The notes below the pieces were generated by a model. It saw nothing but the letters and a program-made list of their open reading frames with translations. It made no database searches and had not been told where the DNA came from. A stretch of DNA of 15,076 bases, taken from CAKSXP01 sp964609305 (lineage in GTDB: Bacteria; Bacillota; Clostridia; Oscillospirales; Oscillospiraceae). The DNA lies in NCBI GenBank assembly GCA_964609305.1, contig CAZSRK010000053.1, positions 1 through 15,076 of the forward strand, given 5' to 3'. Each line of letters starts with the position of its first letter. The first letter of the stretch is position 1. Below are positions 1-6,921 of this stretch, piece by piece. The position numbers and the translations under genes are program-made.

Positions 1-1
1 C

Positions 2-1288
2 AACCGCTTTGGTTCGATTGATATTTCAGCAACAAAAGTAGGAGAAAACAGTTCTCTGCAAAAGCTGATCCGCATGGTGCAGGACGCAGAGAACAAACAG
101 GCCTCCATGCAGAGAATAGCTGACAGAGTGGCAAGCTGGTTGGTTCCCGTTGCCCTGCTTATCGCAATTCTGGCCTATGTGTTCACAGGGAATATCGTTA
201 CCGCAGTCACCGTGTTGGTTGTGTTCTGCCCATGCGCTCTTGTATTGGCAACGCCTACCGCAATTATGGCGGCAATCGGGCAGGCAACAAAGCATGGCGT
301 GATTATCAAGTCAGGTGAAGCCCTCGAAAAAATGGGAAAAGTGGATACGATTGCTTTTGATAAGACTGGCACCTTGACCTATGGCCGCTTGGATGTCAGC
401 GATATGATTTCTTTTGATGAATCAATCAGTGAAACAGACCTGCTTTCTCTGGCCGCTTCCGCTGAAGCCAAGAGCGAACACCCGCTGGGAAAAGCGATTG
501 TGACCTATGCAAAGGCAAAAGAAGTTCCATTGGTAGAATCGACTGCGTTCAGAATGACTACCGGCAAGGGGATTTTTGCGGAGGTGGACAATCGCAGTCT
601 GCTTTGCGGCAACGAGAAATTTCTTACTGAAAACGGAGTTTCGATTGACAACAGGGTGCAATCCGCATTGGAAGGGCTTCGTACACAGGGGAAAGCCTCT
701 ATTCTCGTAGCGGAAGGTCAAAAATGTATCGGTGTTATAGCGCTTTCTGATGTGCTGCGTCCAGAAGCGAAAGACATGGTTTCCCGTCTTTCGGACATGC
801 ACACCCGTACCGTCTTACTTACCGGCGACCATCAAAAAACGGCGGATTATTTTGCGCAGCAGGTTGGTATTTCCGAGGTCCGGGCGGAGCTTCTGCCCGA
901 AGAAAAAGTGCGGAGCATTGAGAAATTGCAGGCAGAAAATCACAAGGTTTGCATGATTGGCGATGGAGTCAACGACGCGCCGGCGCTGAAAACGGCTGAT
1001 GTAAGCGTGGCGATGGGAAGCATGGGCAGCGATATCGCCGTTGACGCCGCAGAAGTTGCGCTGATGAGTGATGATATTTCAAAAATCCCTTATTTGAAGC
1101 GGCTCTCTAATGCAACGGTTAAGACAATCAAGGCCAGCATCACCCTGTCGATGTGTATTAACTCTGTGGCAATAGTGCTGTCTCTCATGGAAGTGTTGAC
1201 GCCTACCACCGGGGCGCTGGTACACAATGCCGGCTCCTGCTTCGTGGTGCTGATTGCAGCTCTGCTTTATGACAGGAAATTCGAGTGA
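2..1288 (+). CDS. P1B-type heavy-metal-translocating ATPase, 5'-truncated by window edge
   Basis: This is the C-terminal 428 residues of a membrane P-type ATPase that exports a transition or heavy metal using ATP. The frame is open from the first bases, and the actuator-domain tail precedes the first in-frame ATG at 74, so that ATG is internal. Visible in order: two membrane segments with the ion-binding CPC motif (227-235), the phosphorylation motif DKTGT (359-373), the SEHPLGKA His-Pro motif typical of P1B pumps, the hinge motif GDGVND (959-976), and two C-terminal membrane segments. The N-terminal metal-binding region lies outside the window. Metal specificity is unclear. The last two membrane segments lack the Lys/Asp pair of Zn/Cd/Pb (ZntA/CadA) pumps and the Tyr-Asn/Met-Ser-Ser signature of Cu (CopA) pumps; they show an HNAGS element instead, somewhat like mycobacterial CtpC-type pumps. 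The gene is monocistronic on its 3' side because a strong terminator follows 9 bases after the stop. Confidence 0.95.
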   Translation, partial: NRFGSIDISATKVGENSSLQKLIRMVQDAENKQASMQRIADRVASWLVPVALLIAILAYVFTGNIVTAVTVLVVFCPCALVLATPTAIMAAIGQATKHGVIIKSGEALEKMGKVDTIAFDKTGTLTYGRLDVSDMISFDESISETDLLSLAASAEAKSEHPLGKAIVTYAKAKEVPLVESTAFRMTTGKGIFAEVDNRSLLCGNEKFLTENGVSIDNRVQSALEGLRTQGKASILVAEGQKCIGVIALSDVLRPEAKDMVSRLSDMHTRTVLLTGDHQKTADYFAQQVGISEVRAELLPEEKVRSIEKLQAENHKVCMIGDGVNDAPALKTADVSVAMGSMGSDIAVDAAEVALMSDDISKIPYLKRLSNATVKTIKASITLSMCINSVAIVLSLMEVLTPTTGALVHNAGSCFVVLIAALLYDRKFE

Positions 1289-1297
1289 CTTGTTATG

Positions 1298-1348
1298 ACA
1301 AAACAGGCGGTATGCCGACCCTCAGCGGGTGCATACCGCCTGTTTTGT
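1298..1348. terminator. Rho-independent terminator after the metal ATPase gene
   Basis: A perfect 18-bp inverted repeat (1298-1315 paired with 1331-1348) starts 9 bases after the ATPase stop. A further 4-bp stem (ACCC/GGGT) lies inside the apical loop. The right arm ends in TGTTTTGT, and the left arm begins with the matching A-rich run, so the element could work in both directions. It separates the ATPase from the methyl-cycle operon downstream. Confidence 0.9.
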
Positions 1349-1400
1349 TGTCCGCAGCCTGCTATACGGTCCGCATGCGGCTGCTCATATATAAACTGCC

Positions 1401-1429
1401 TTGTAAATATAAAAAAACAATGGTAAAAT
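1401..1429 (+). promoter_or_regulatory. Sigma-A-type promoter for the mtaD operon
   Basis: TTGTAA (1401-1406) and TAAAAT (1424-1429) are separated by exactly 17 bases, and TGG immediately before the -10 box gives an extended -10 (TGn). Initiation would fall near 1436, leaving a leader of about 26 bases before the ATG at 1462, too short for a riboswitch. A perfect 10-bp palindrome, CCGCATGCGG, lies just upstream at 1371-1380 and could be a regulator site, although this is speculative. Confidence 0.65.
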
Positions 1430-1461
1430 TAATCGACAAATTTGTAGTACGGAGGCCCAAA

Positions 1462-2763
1462 ATGGGGATTTTGATAAAAAACATCCTGGCGGTCATCCCC
1501 GATATGAGCGCCGTAAAAACGAATGTCTGCATTGACGGCGAAATAATCTGCGCCGTTGGCGACATTCCGGTCGGATTTGAGACTGACACAGTGATAGACG
1601 GAGAAAATAAGCTTATGACGCCCGGATTCGTGAATGCGCATACCCATGCTTATATGACGCCTTTCCGCAACTGGGCCGACGATCTGGGCTTTTCAACCTG
1701 GCTTTTTGAGCGCATCATGCCGGCCGAGGATAAGATGACGGATATAGACTCTTATTGGGGCGCGATGCTCTCGTGTGTGGAGATGATAAAAAGCGGAACG
1801 ACTTGTTTTCTGGACATGCACATGCACCCAACAACAAGTGTGAAGGCGGCATTGGACAGCGGTATGCGCGCTGTGGTAAGTCGTGGCCTTACCGGAGGGA
1901 TGGACGACGTCGAAGGCGGGGCGAGACGCCTTGCCGAGGCGCTCAGCGAATATGATGCCTGCTACAAGTTCCCGACTATCGGTTTCATGCTCGCGCCGCA
2001 CGCGCCATACTCCTGTGATGAGGCATACCTTTGCGACATCGCGTCCTATGCTGCTGATATGGGGCTTGGTATTCACACGCATCTGTCAGAAAGCAGAAGC
2101 GAGGTGCGCGATTGCATTGAAAAATACGGCGTTTCGCCGATAGGCCTGTTTGACAGATGCGGGCTTTTAAGTGAAAAAACCGTCGCAGCGCACTGTGTGC
2201 ATCTGTCGGATGAGGATATAGAGCTCCTGGCTGCACGGGGTGTGAACGTCGCTGTCAATACAGTCAGCAACCTGAAGCTCGGAAATGGCATCGCCCGCGT
2301 GCCCGACATGCTCAAAGCCGGGATCAACCTCTGCCTTGGAACGGACGGCGCCTCGTCCAACAACTCGCTTAGCATGCTGCGGGAGATGCAGCTTGTCAGT
2401 CTTGTTCACAAAGGAGTAAGGGAGGATCCGCTTGCCGTTACGGCGCGCGATGCGTTCGCAATGGCGACAGTGAACGGGGCCAGGGCCCTGGGCCTTGGCG
2501 GTAAAACCGGCGAGATAGCGCCGGGGCGTCTGGCGGACCTCGCCATCTTTGACCTTGACACACCGGCTCTTAACCCGCTTGGCGATCCCTGTGCCGCGCT
2601 TTGCTATTCTTCGGCAGGCGTCAATGCCGATACAGTCATAATAAATGGAAAAATCGTTTTGCAGGATGGCGAGTTTACGCGGATAGACGTACAGAAAGTT
2701 ATATTTAACGTTGAGCGCTGCTGCCGACGCATCGGTACGATGGAGGATGACGAAAATGTATGA
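1462..2763 (+). CDS. mtaD: 5'-methylthioadenosine/S-adenosylhomocysteine deaminase (MtaD/DadD-type amidohydrolase)
   Basis: A 433-residue cytoplasmic metal-dependent deaminase of the amidohydrolase superfamily, predicted to convert S-adenosylhomocysteine (SAH), and possibly methylthioadenosine or 5'-deoxyadenosine, to the inosyl form plus ammonia. An N-terminal beta-sandwich strand region leads into the barrel. Metal ligands H60 and H62 lie in NAHTHA, the third histidine and the proton-shuttle glutamate in HTHLSE (H207, E210), another conserved histidine in VAAHC (H244), and the metal-binding aspartate in LGTDGASS (D295). The C-terminus carries the usual GxIAPGRLADLA motif. The ATG at 1462 is chosen because GGAGG (1451-1455) sits 6 bases upstream; the frame is open back to 1285, but that stretch contains the terminator and promoter. 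The last codons overlap the start of the hydrolase gene by 8 bases, indicating translational coupling and a joint pathway. Exact substrate range cannot be read from sequence. Confidence 0.93.
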   Translation: MGILIKNILAVIPDMSAVKTNVCIDGEIICAVGDIPVGFETDTVIDGENKLMTPGFVNAHTHAYMTPFRNWADDLGFSTWLFERIMPAEDKMTDIDSYWGAMLSCVEMIKSGTTCFLDMHMHPTTSVKAALDSGMRAVVSRGLTGGMDDVEGGARRLAEALSEYDACYKFPTIGFMLAPHAPYSCDEAYLCDIASYAADMGLGIHTHLSESRSEVRDCIEKYGVSPIGLFDRCGLLSEKTVAAHCVHLSDEDIELLAARGVNVAVNTVSNLKLGNGIARVPDMLKAGINLCLGTDGASSNNSLSMLREMQLVSLVHKGVREDPLAVTARDAFAMATVNGARALGLGGKTGEIAPGRLADLAIFDLDTPALNPLGDPCAALCYSSAGVNADTVIINGKIVLQDGEFTRIDVQKVIFNVERCCRRIGTMEDDENV

Positions 2764-3991
2764 AGTCAGAGATATAACGCTTGCACCTTCCGGTGAGCGA
2801 AAAATAGAATGGGTACGCCGCAACATGCCCATCCTGCGCTCAATCGCAGAGGATTTTGAAAAGATAAAGCCGTTTGAGGGACTTAAAATAGCCCTGTCTG
2901 TTCATATGGAGGCAAAAACAGCATACCTCTGCCGTGTGCTTGCCCTCGGCGGGGCAGAGATGCATGTGACCGGCTGTAATCCTCTTTCAACCCAGGACGA
3001 TGTCGCTGCCGCCGTCGCTGCCGGCGGTATAGACGTTCATGCATGGCACGGCGCTACTGAGGAAGAATATATCCGGCACCTCTGTGCTGTGCTCGAGTGC
3101 GGGCCGAACATAATAATCGATGACGGTGGTGACCTTGTCGGGCTGATGCACACGAAATACCGGCATCTGATCCCGAACGTTATCGGTGGATGTGAGGAGA
3201 CAACGACGGGAATACATCGTCTGCGTACGATGAATGCCGCGGGAGAGCTTATGTTCCCCATGGTCATGGTAAATGACGCCGATTGCAAACATCTGTTCGA
3301 TAATCGTTATGGAACGGGACAGTCCGTCTGGGATGGTATAAACCGGACAACGAACCTGATAGTAGCGGGAAAATGCGTTGTTATCGCCGGTTACGGCTGG
3401 TGCGGCAAGGGCACGGCTATGCGCGCCCGGGGAATGGGCGGCCGCGTAGTCGTCTGCGAGGTGGATCCTGTTAAGGCAATCGAAGCCGTGATGGACGGGT
3501 TCGAGGTCATGCCGATGAGTCGCGCCGCCGCAGAAGGCGACATATTTGTGACTGTGACCGGATGCCGCGACGTCATAACCGGACGGCATTTCCCTCTGAT
3601 GAAGGACGGGGCGATAATGTGCAATGCCGGACATTTCAACGTCGAGATAAATCTTGATGAGCTAAGCGATTTGGCCGACAGCAGCTATGAAGCCCGCGAG
3701 AACATAACCGGATATCGGATGCCGGACGGGCGCTGCCTGTTTGTCCTTGCGCAGGGCCGTCTGGTCAATCTGGCCTCCGGAGACGGGCATCCGGCCGAGA
3801 TAATGGATATGAGCTTTGCCATCCAGGCGCTCAGCGCAAAATACCTTGCCGACAATCGGGGAAAGCTGGACGAAAAACTCATAAGGGTTCCGGAGGAGAT
3901 AGACTTTGCCGTCGCCAGGCGTAAGCTTGAAACGATGGGTATCGAGTATGACTCGCTGACTCAGTCCCAAAAAGAGTATCTTGGGATTTAA
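2756..3991 (+). CDS. ahcY: S-adenosylhomocysteine hydrolase homologue, probably S-inosylhomocysteine hydrolase
   Basis: A 411-residue NAD-dependent hydrolase of the adenosylhomocysteinase family, which releases homocysteine from its nucleoside. The catalytic set is present: DDGGDL (122-127), E148 in CEETTTG, K178, D182-N183, H293 in NAGHF and H345 in DGHP. The Rossmann motif is GYGWCGKG (212-219), against GYGDVGKG in classical enzymes. At the base-recognition position the sequence is HMEAK (50-54), i.e. HxExK. Classical SAH hydrolases have HxTxE or HxTxQ, whose Glu/Gln contacts the adenine amino group, whereas HxExK characterises the archaeal S-inosylhomocysteine-type group. The protein lacks the C-terminal Lys/Tyr tail of eukaryotic enzymes, as in Thermotoga and archaeal members. 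The ATG at 2756 is chosen because GGAGG (2742-2746) is 9 bases upstream; in-frame TTG 2711 and ATG 2747 lack usable spacing. It overlaps the deaminase gene by 8 bases. Family membership is certain; S-inosylhomocysteine as substrate is inferred from the motif plus the coupled deaminase. Confidence 0.93.
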   Translation: MYEVRDITLAPSGERKIEWVRRNMPILRSIAEDFEKIKPFEGLKIALSVHMEAKTAYLCRVLALGGAEMHVTGCNPLSTQDDVAAAVAAGGIDVHAWHGATEEEYIRHLCAVLECGPNIIIDDGGDLVGLMHTKYRHLIPNVIGGCEETTTGIHRLRTMNAAGELMFPMVMVNDADCKHLFDNRYGTGQSVWDGINRTTNLIVAGKCVVIAGYGWCGKGTAMRARGMGGRVVVCEVDPVKAIEAVMDGFEVMPMSRAAAEGDIFVTVTGCRDVITGRHFPLMKDGAIMCNAGHFNVEINLDELSDLADSSYEARENITGYRMPDGRCLFVLAQGRLVNLASGDGHPAEIMDMSFAIQALSAKYLADNRGKLDEKLIRVPEEIDFAVARRKLETMGIEYDSLTQSQKEYLGI

Positions 3992-4033
3992 TACAGCGAC
4001 AGTATCATTTTAGTTATATGTGGGGTGAGAGAA

Positions 4034-5413
4034 TTGGAAAACAAGGACTTTGAGAAAACCAGGGCAGACCTTATGGCGCTGCTTGAAAGCAGAAATATGC
4101 GCCAGCTAAAGGCGAGGCTCGAGGATATGAACGAGTTTGACGTTGCCGATTTCCTGACGGGGCTGGAACCCAACGAGATGGCGACGATTTTCCGAACTCT
4201 CTCGAAATCCCTTGCCGCAGAGGTATTTGCAAACCTGGAGGTTGAAGAGCAGGAGTATATAATAAACTCCATAACGGATACGGAGCTGGGCAGCATACTT
4301 GAGGAGCTGTACCTTGACGACGCGGTCGACCTTATGGAGGAACTGCCCGCAAACGTCGTAAAGCGCGTGATGCGCATGGCGACTCCGGAGACGCGCAACC
4401 TGATAAATCAGTATCTGCTGTATCCGGAAAACTCCGCCGGCAGTATAATGACCGCGGAGTATGTTGACCTCAAAAAGTATATGAATGTCCGCGAATCCAT
4501 AGCGCGCATCAGAAAGATTGGCGAGAATAAGGAGACTATATATACCTGTTTTGTGACAAGCGGGGACAGGCGGCTGGAGGGCGTCATAACCGTTAAGGAT
4601 CTTCTGCTTGCCGATGATGAGGCGATAGTCGGGGATATTATGGACACAAACGTCATCTATGCCACGACTACGGACGACCAGGAGAAAGTATCAAACCAGT
4701 TTTCGGATTATGACCTTCTTGCCATCCCGGTTGTCGACCTTGAGGGACGGCTTGTCGGCATCGTGACCGTTGACGACGTAATCGACGTTATAGAAGCAGA
4801 GGCCACGGAGGATATAGAAAAGATGGCCGCCATGACGCCTTCCGACAGGCCGTATATGAGGACCGGGGTGTTTGAGATATTCAAAAACCGTATCCCATGG
4901 CTGCTTCTGCTGATGGTAAGCGCGACATTTACTAGCCTGATAATAACCTCGTTTGAAGACGCGCTGGCGGCGCAGGTGGCCTTGACGGCGTTCATACCCA
5001 TGTTGATGGATACCGGCGGCAACTCCGGCAGCCAGTCGTCCGTCACCGTTATCCGCGCGCTGAGCCTTGGAGATATCGGCTTCCGCGATATTTTTACGGT
5101 ACTGTGGAAAGAATTTCGTGTGTCCATCATGTGCGGTATAACGCTTGCAGTTACAAATTTTGCAAAGATACTTCTTGTCGACGTTCTCCTGCTTGGAAAC
5201 ACGGCAATAAGTCCGCTGGTTGCCGCGGTCGTGTGCTTAACGCTTGTTGTCACCGTAATATGCGCACAAATTGTCGGCTGCACCTTGCCCATACTGGCAA
5301 AGAGGGTCGGGTTTGACCCTGCAGTCATGGCAAGTCCGTTCATTACAACGATCGTGGATGCGCTATCCCTCGCCGTTTACTTTGCCTTCGCAAAAATCAT
5401 GCTTGGAGTGTAA
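4034..5413 (+). CDS. mgtE: MgtE-type magnesium channel/transporter
   Basis: A 459-residue Mg2+ channel of the inner membrane with the full MgtE architecture: an acidic helical N domain (about 1-130), a pair of CBS domains (about 135-255), a plug helix, and five membrane segments from about residue 288. Family landmarks are the pore element FIPMLMDTGGNSGSQSS (320-336) and the D442 region (FITTIVDALSLAVYF), which corresponds to the selectivity-filter aspartate of Thermus MgtE. Length matches the usual 450 residues. Start choice: TTG at 4034 has GGGGTGAG (4022-4029) just upstream, whereas the in-frame GTG at 4025 has no ribosome site and is part of that purine run. Only 42 bases separate it from the hydrolase gene, with no terminator or promoter, so it is probably co-transcribed; there is no room for an M-box riboswitch. 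Acidic N and CBS domains in this family sense Mg2+ and gate the pore. Confidence 0.94.
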   Translation: MENKDFEKTRADLMALLESRNMRQLKARLEDMNEFDVADFLTGLEPNEMATIFRTLSKSLAAEVFANLEVEEQEYIINSITDTELGSILEELYLDDAVDLMEELPANVVKRVMRMATPETRNLINQYLLYPENSAGSIMTAEYVDLKKYMNVRESIARIRKIGENKETIYTCFVTSGDRRLEGVITVKDLLLADDEAIVGDIMDTNVIYATTTDDQEKVSNQFSDYDLLAIPVVDLEGRLVGIVTVDDVIDVIEAEATEDIEKMAAMTPSDRPYMRTGVFEIFKNRIPWLLLLMVSATFTSLIITSFEDALAAQVALTAFIPMLMDTGGNSGSQSSVTVIRALSLGDIGFRDIFTVLWKEFRVSIMCGITLAVTNFAKILLVDVLLLGNTAISPLVAAVVCLTLVVTVICAQIVGCTLPILAKRVGFDPAVMASPFITTIVDALSLAVYFAFAKIMLGV

Positions 5414-5421
5414 CACCTGAA

Positions 5422-6345
5422 ATGCACATCTCAACCGTAATCAACCAGATGCTCGTGCTGCTGATAATACTGATTATTGGCGTAATCAGCCGCAAGACGG
5501 GCATAACAGACGATATAGGAAACAAAAAACTCTCACGCCTTTTGATAAATGTCTGCCAGAGCGCAATGATCCTTGCCTCCGTAATGAACAGTGATTCGAA
5601 TATCTCGATAGGCTATGTTTTTGAGATAATCGGTGTTTCGGTCATTATGTATGTGTTTTTGATACTCGTCTCGCCGATCCTGCCGAGGCTTATCGGCGCG
5701 CCGAGTGAGGACAGGAAGCTTTACAGATTCATGACCATCTTCGGGAACGTCGGCTTCATGGGCTACCCCGTGATTGCCTCGGTGTTTGGTGAGGAGGCGG
5801 TTTTTTATACCTCACTTTTCAATATACCGTTTAATATCCTTATGTACACATTAGGCATATCGCTTGCCTCAGGTTCAGGAGAAAAGGTGAAATTCAGCCC
5901 GCGGCGGCTCGTGAACGTGCCGCTTGTCGCGACCTTTGTAAGCCTTCTGATATTCCTGCTGCATATCCCCATACCGCAGCCTCTGGCGGAGGCTACGGAG
6001 CTTTTGGGCGATATGGTCGTGCCGGCGGCGATGCTCGTTATCGGTACATCGCTCGGCGGGATGAGCCTCAAGAAAATGCTGGGCAACTGGCGTCTTTACA
6101 TATTCACTCCGGTGAAGCTGATGCTGCTGCCGGCGATAGTGTATTTCCTGTTCGGGCTGTTCGTTAAGGACGACATGCTCCTTGGCATCACGACCGTCAT
6201 AACCGCGCTGCCGGTCGCGACGAACTGTACGATGCTCTGCCTTGAATACGGAGGGAATGAGGAGCTGTCCTCCAGCGGCACTTTTATGACGACACTACTG
6301 TCTGTCGTGACTATCCCCCTTATGGTGTATCTGTTGTTAGTATGA
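5422..6345 (+). CDS. AEC (auxin efflux carrier) family permease
   Basis: A 307-residue integral membrane protein that is mostly hydrophobic throughout, with about ten predicted membrane spans in two repeated halves. Family features are the N-terminal segment with IIGVISRKTGI and a stretch reading NVGFMGYPV, a hallmark of the AEC/malonate-efflux group. The second half contains VVPAAMLVIGTSLGG and a closing ALPVATNCTMLCLEYGG motif. Bacterial AEC proteins move organic acids, amino acids or similar anions; the substrate here is unknown. The gene starts 8 bases after mgtE with no good Shine-Dalgarno of its own, so translation is probably coupled to mgtE. Co-transcription with the methyl-cycle genes suggests a sulfur amino acid, homocysteine or nucleoside-derived product as candidate cargo, but that is inference only. 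No hairpin terminator is visible after the stop. Confidence 0.88.
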   Translation: MHISTVINQMLVLLIILIIGVISRKTGITDDIGNKKLSRLLINVCQSAMILASVMNSDSNISIGYVFEIIGVSVIMYVFLILVSPILPRLIGAPSEDRKLYRFMTIFGNVGFMGYPVIASVFGEEAVFYTSLFNIPFNILMYTLGISLASGSGEKVKFSPRRLVNVPLVATFVSLLIFLLHIPIPQPLAEATELLGDMVVPAAMLVIGTSLGGMSLKKMLGNWRLYIFTPVKLMLLPAIVYFLFGLFVKDDMLLGITTVITALPVATNCTMLCLEYGGNEELSSSGTFMTTLLSVVTIPLMVYLLLV

Positions 6346-6353
6346 ACTGAAAT

Positions 6354-6383
6354 TTGGGTAAATCAATAAATAAATTGTATAAT
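6354..6383 (+). promoter_or_regulatory. Candidate promoter 1 upstream of the small secreted protein
   Basis: TTGGGT (6354-6359) and a perfect TATAAT (6378-6383) are spaced 18 bases apart, starting 9 bases after the AEC gene stop in a stretch of about 20% G+C. In DNA this AT-rich a -10 match is not rare, and the -35 box is weak, so confidence is moderate. Confidence 0.4.
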
Positions 6384-6422
6384 TAGACAAAATCCCCAGA
6401 TAATTAATGGAAATATTGTTAA

Positions 6423-6451
6423 TTGTTCCTTGTGAAAAAATGTGTTAATAT
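6423..6451 (+). promoter_or_regulatory. Candidate promoter 2 (extended -10) upstream of the small secreted protein
   Basis: TTGTTC (6423-6428) and TAATAT (6446-6451) are 17 bases apart, and TGT directly precedes the -10 box, giving a TGn extension. Initiation near 6458 would give a leader of about 40 bases. It may be used alongside or instead of the promoter at 6354-6383. Confidence 0.4.
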
Positions 6452-6500
6452 TTAATTACAGAAATGTATATTTCTAAATTTTTTATGAGGAGTGGCAAAA

Positions 6501-6890
6501 TTGAAGAAAGCAATTGTTTCAGTGGTGCTGGTATTAGTTTTTGCATTCAATTTATTTGCGTTTTCTTTTGCAACTCAGGAAGAAGCGGATAGCTTTTGGG
6601 TAGAAGCTGCGGTTTCCCCTAGAATGACTTATCAAATAGGATTTGTCGGAAGTCATACTGGAACATATTATTGTAATGGTGCGCAGGTAATTTCTAGTTT
6701 TTCTTCATACTATAAATATGTTAGCGTAAATGGATACAATAATTATGTCGTAAGTGGCACGCAGGTGTCAGTGTTTGTTCCATATAATACGTTTGGAAAT
6801 TACAGTGTTTCTGGTATATGTGCAACTTCTAGTGAATATCCAGATAAGGGATACGGAGCAAGTGCTACACTTTATGTGTTTGGAAGTTGA
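6501..6890 (+). CDS. Small secreted protein of unknown function
   Basis: A 129-residue protein I do not recognise. It starts at TTG 6501, with GAGGAG (6487-6492) 8 bases upstream; an in-frame GTG at 6492 overlaps that ribosome site and is less likely. Residues 1-24 form a typical signal peptide (MKK, a long hydrophobic run rich in Val/Leu/Phe, then FSFA before TQEEAD), so a mature protein of about 105 residues would be released across the membrane. The mature part is rich in Tyr, Ser, Gly, Val and Asn in alternating hydrophobic/polar order, suggesting beta structure, and contains two cysteines (in YYCNG and GICATS) that could form a disulfide. There is no lipobox and no LPxTG anchor. G+C is about 36%, well below most of the window. 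It lies 31 bases before the solute-binding lipoprotein gene with no terminator between, so the two are probably co-transcribed. Confidence 0.8.
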   Translation: MKKAIVSVVLVLVFAFNLFAFSFATQEEADSFWVEAAVSPRMTYQIGFVGSHTGTYYCNGAQVISSFSSYYKYVSVNGYNNYVVSGTQVSVFVPYNTFGNYSVSGICATSSEYPDKGYGASATLYVFGS

Positions 6891-6921
6891 AATAAGAGAA
6901 CTATATTGAGGAGAACCCGAA

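Noticed and set aside
1285..1461. Longer N-terminus of the deaminase (start near 1285)
   Set aside because: The stretch contains the ATPase terminator and a good promoter, its translation resembles no amidohydrolase, and a strong ribosome site precedes the ATG at 1462.
2167..2832. Minus-strand frame of 221 codons
   Set aside because: It is antisense to the deaminase and hydrolase genes, has no ribosome site or domain, and is explained by codon bias of the real genes.
3992..4033. Mg2+-sensing (M-box) leader before mgtE
   Set aside because: Only 42 bases separate the genes and no conserved stem is visible; an M-box needs well over 100 bases.
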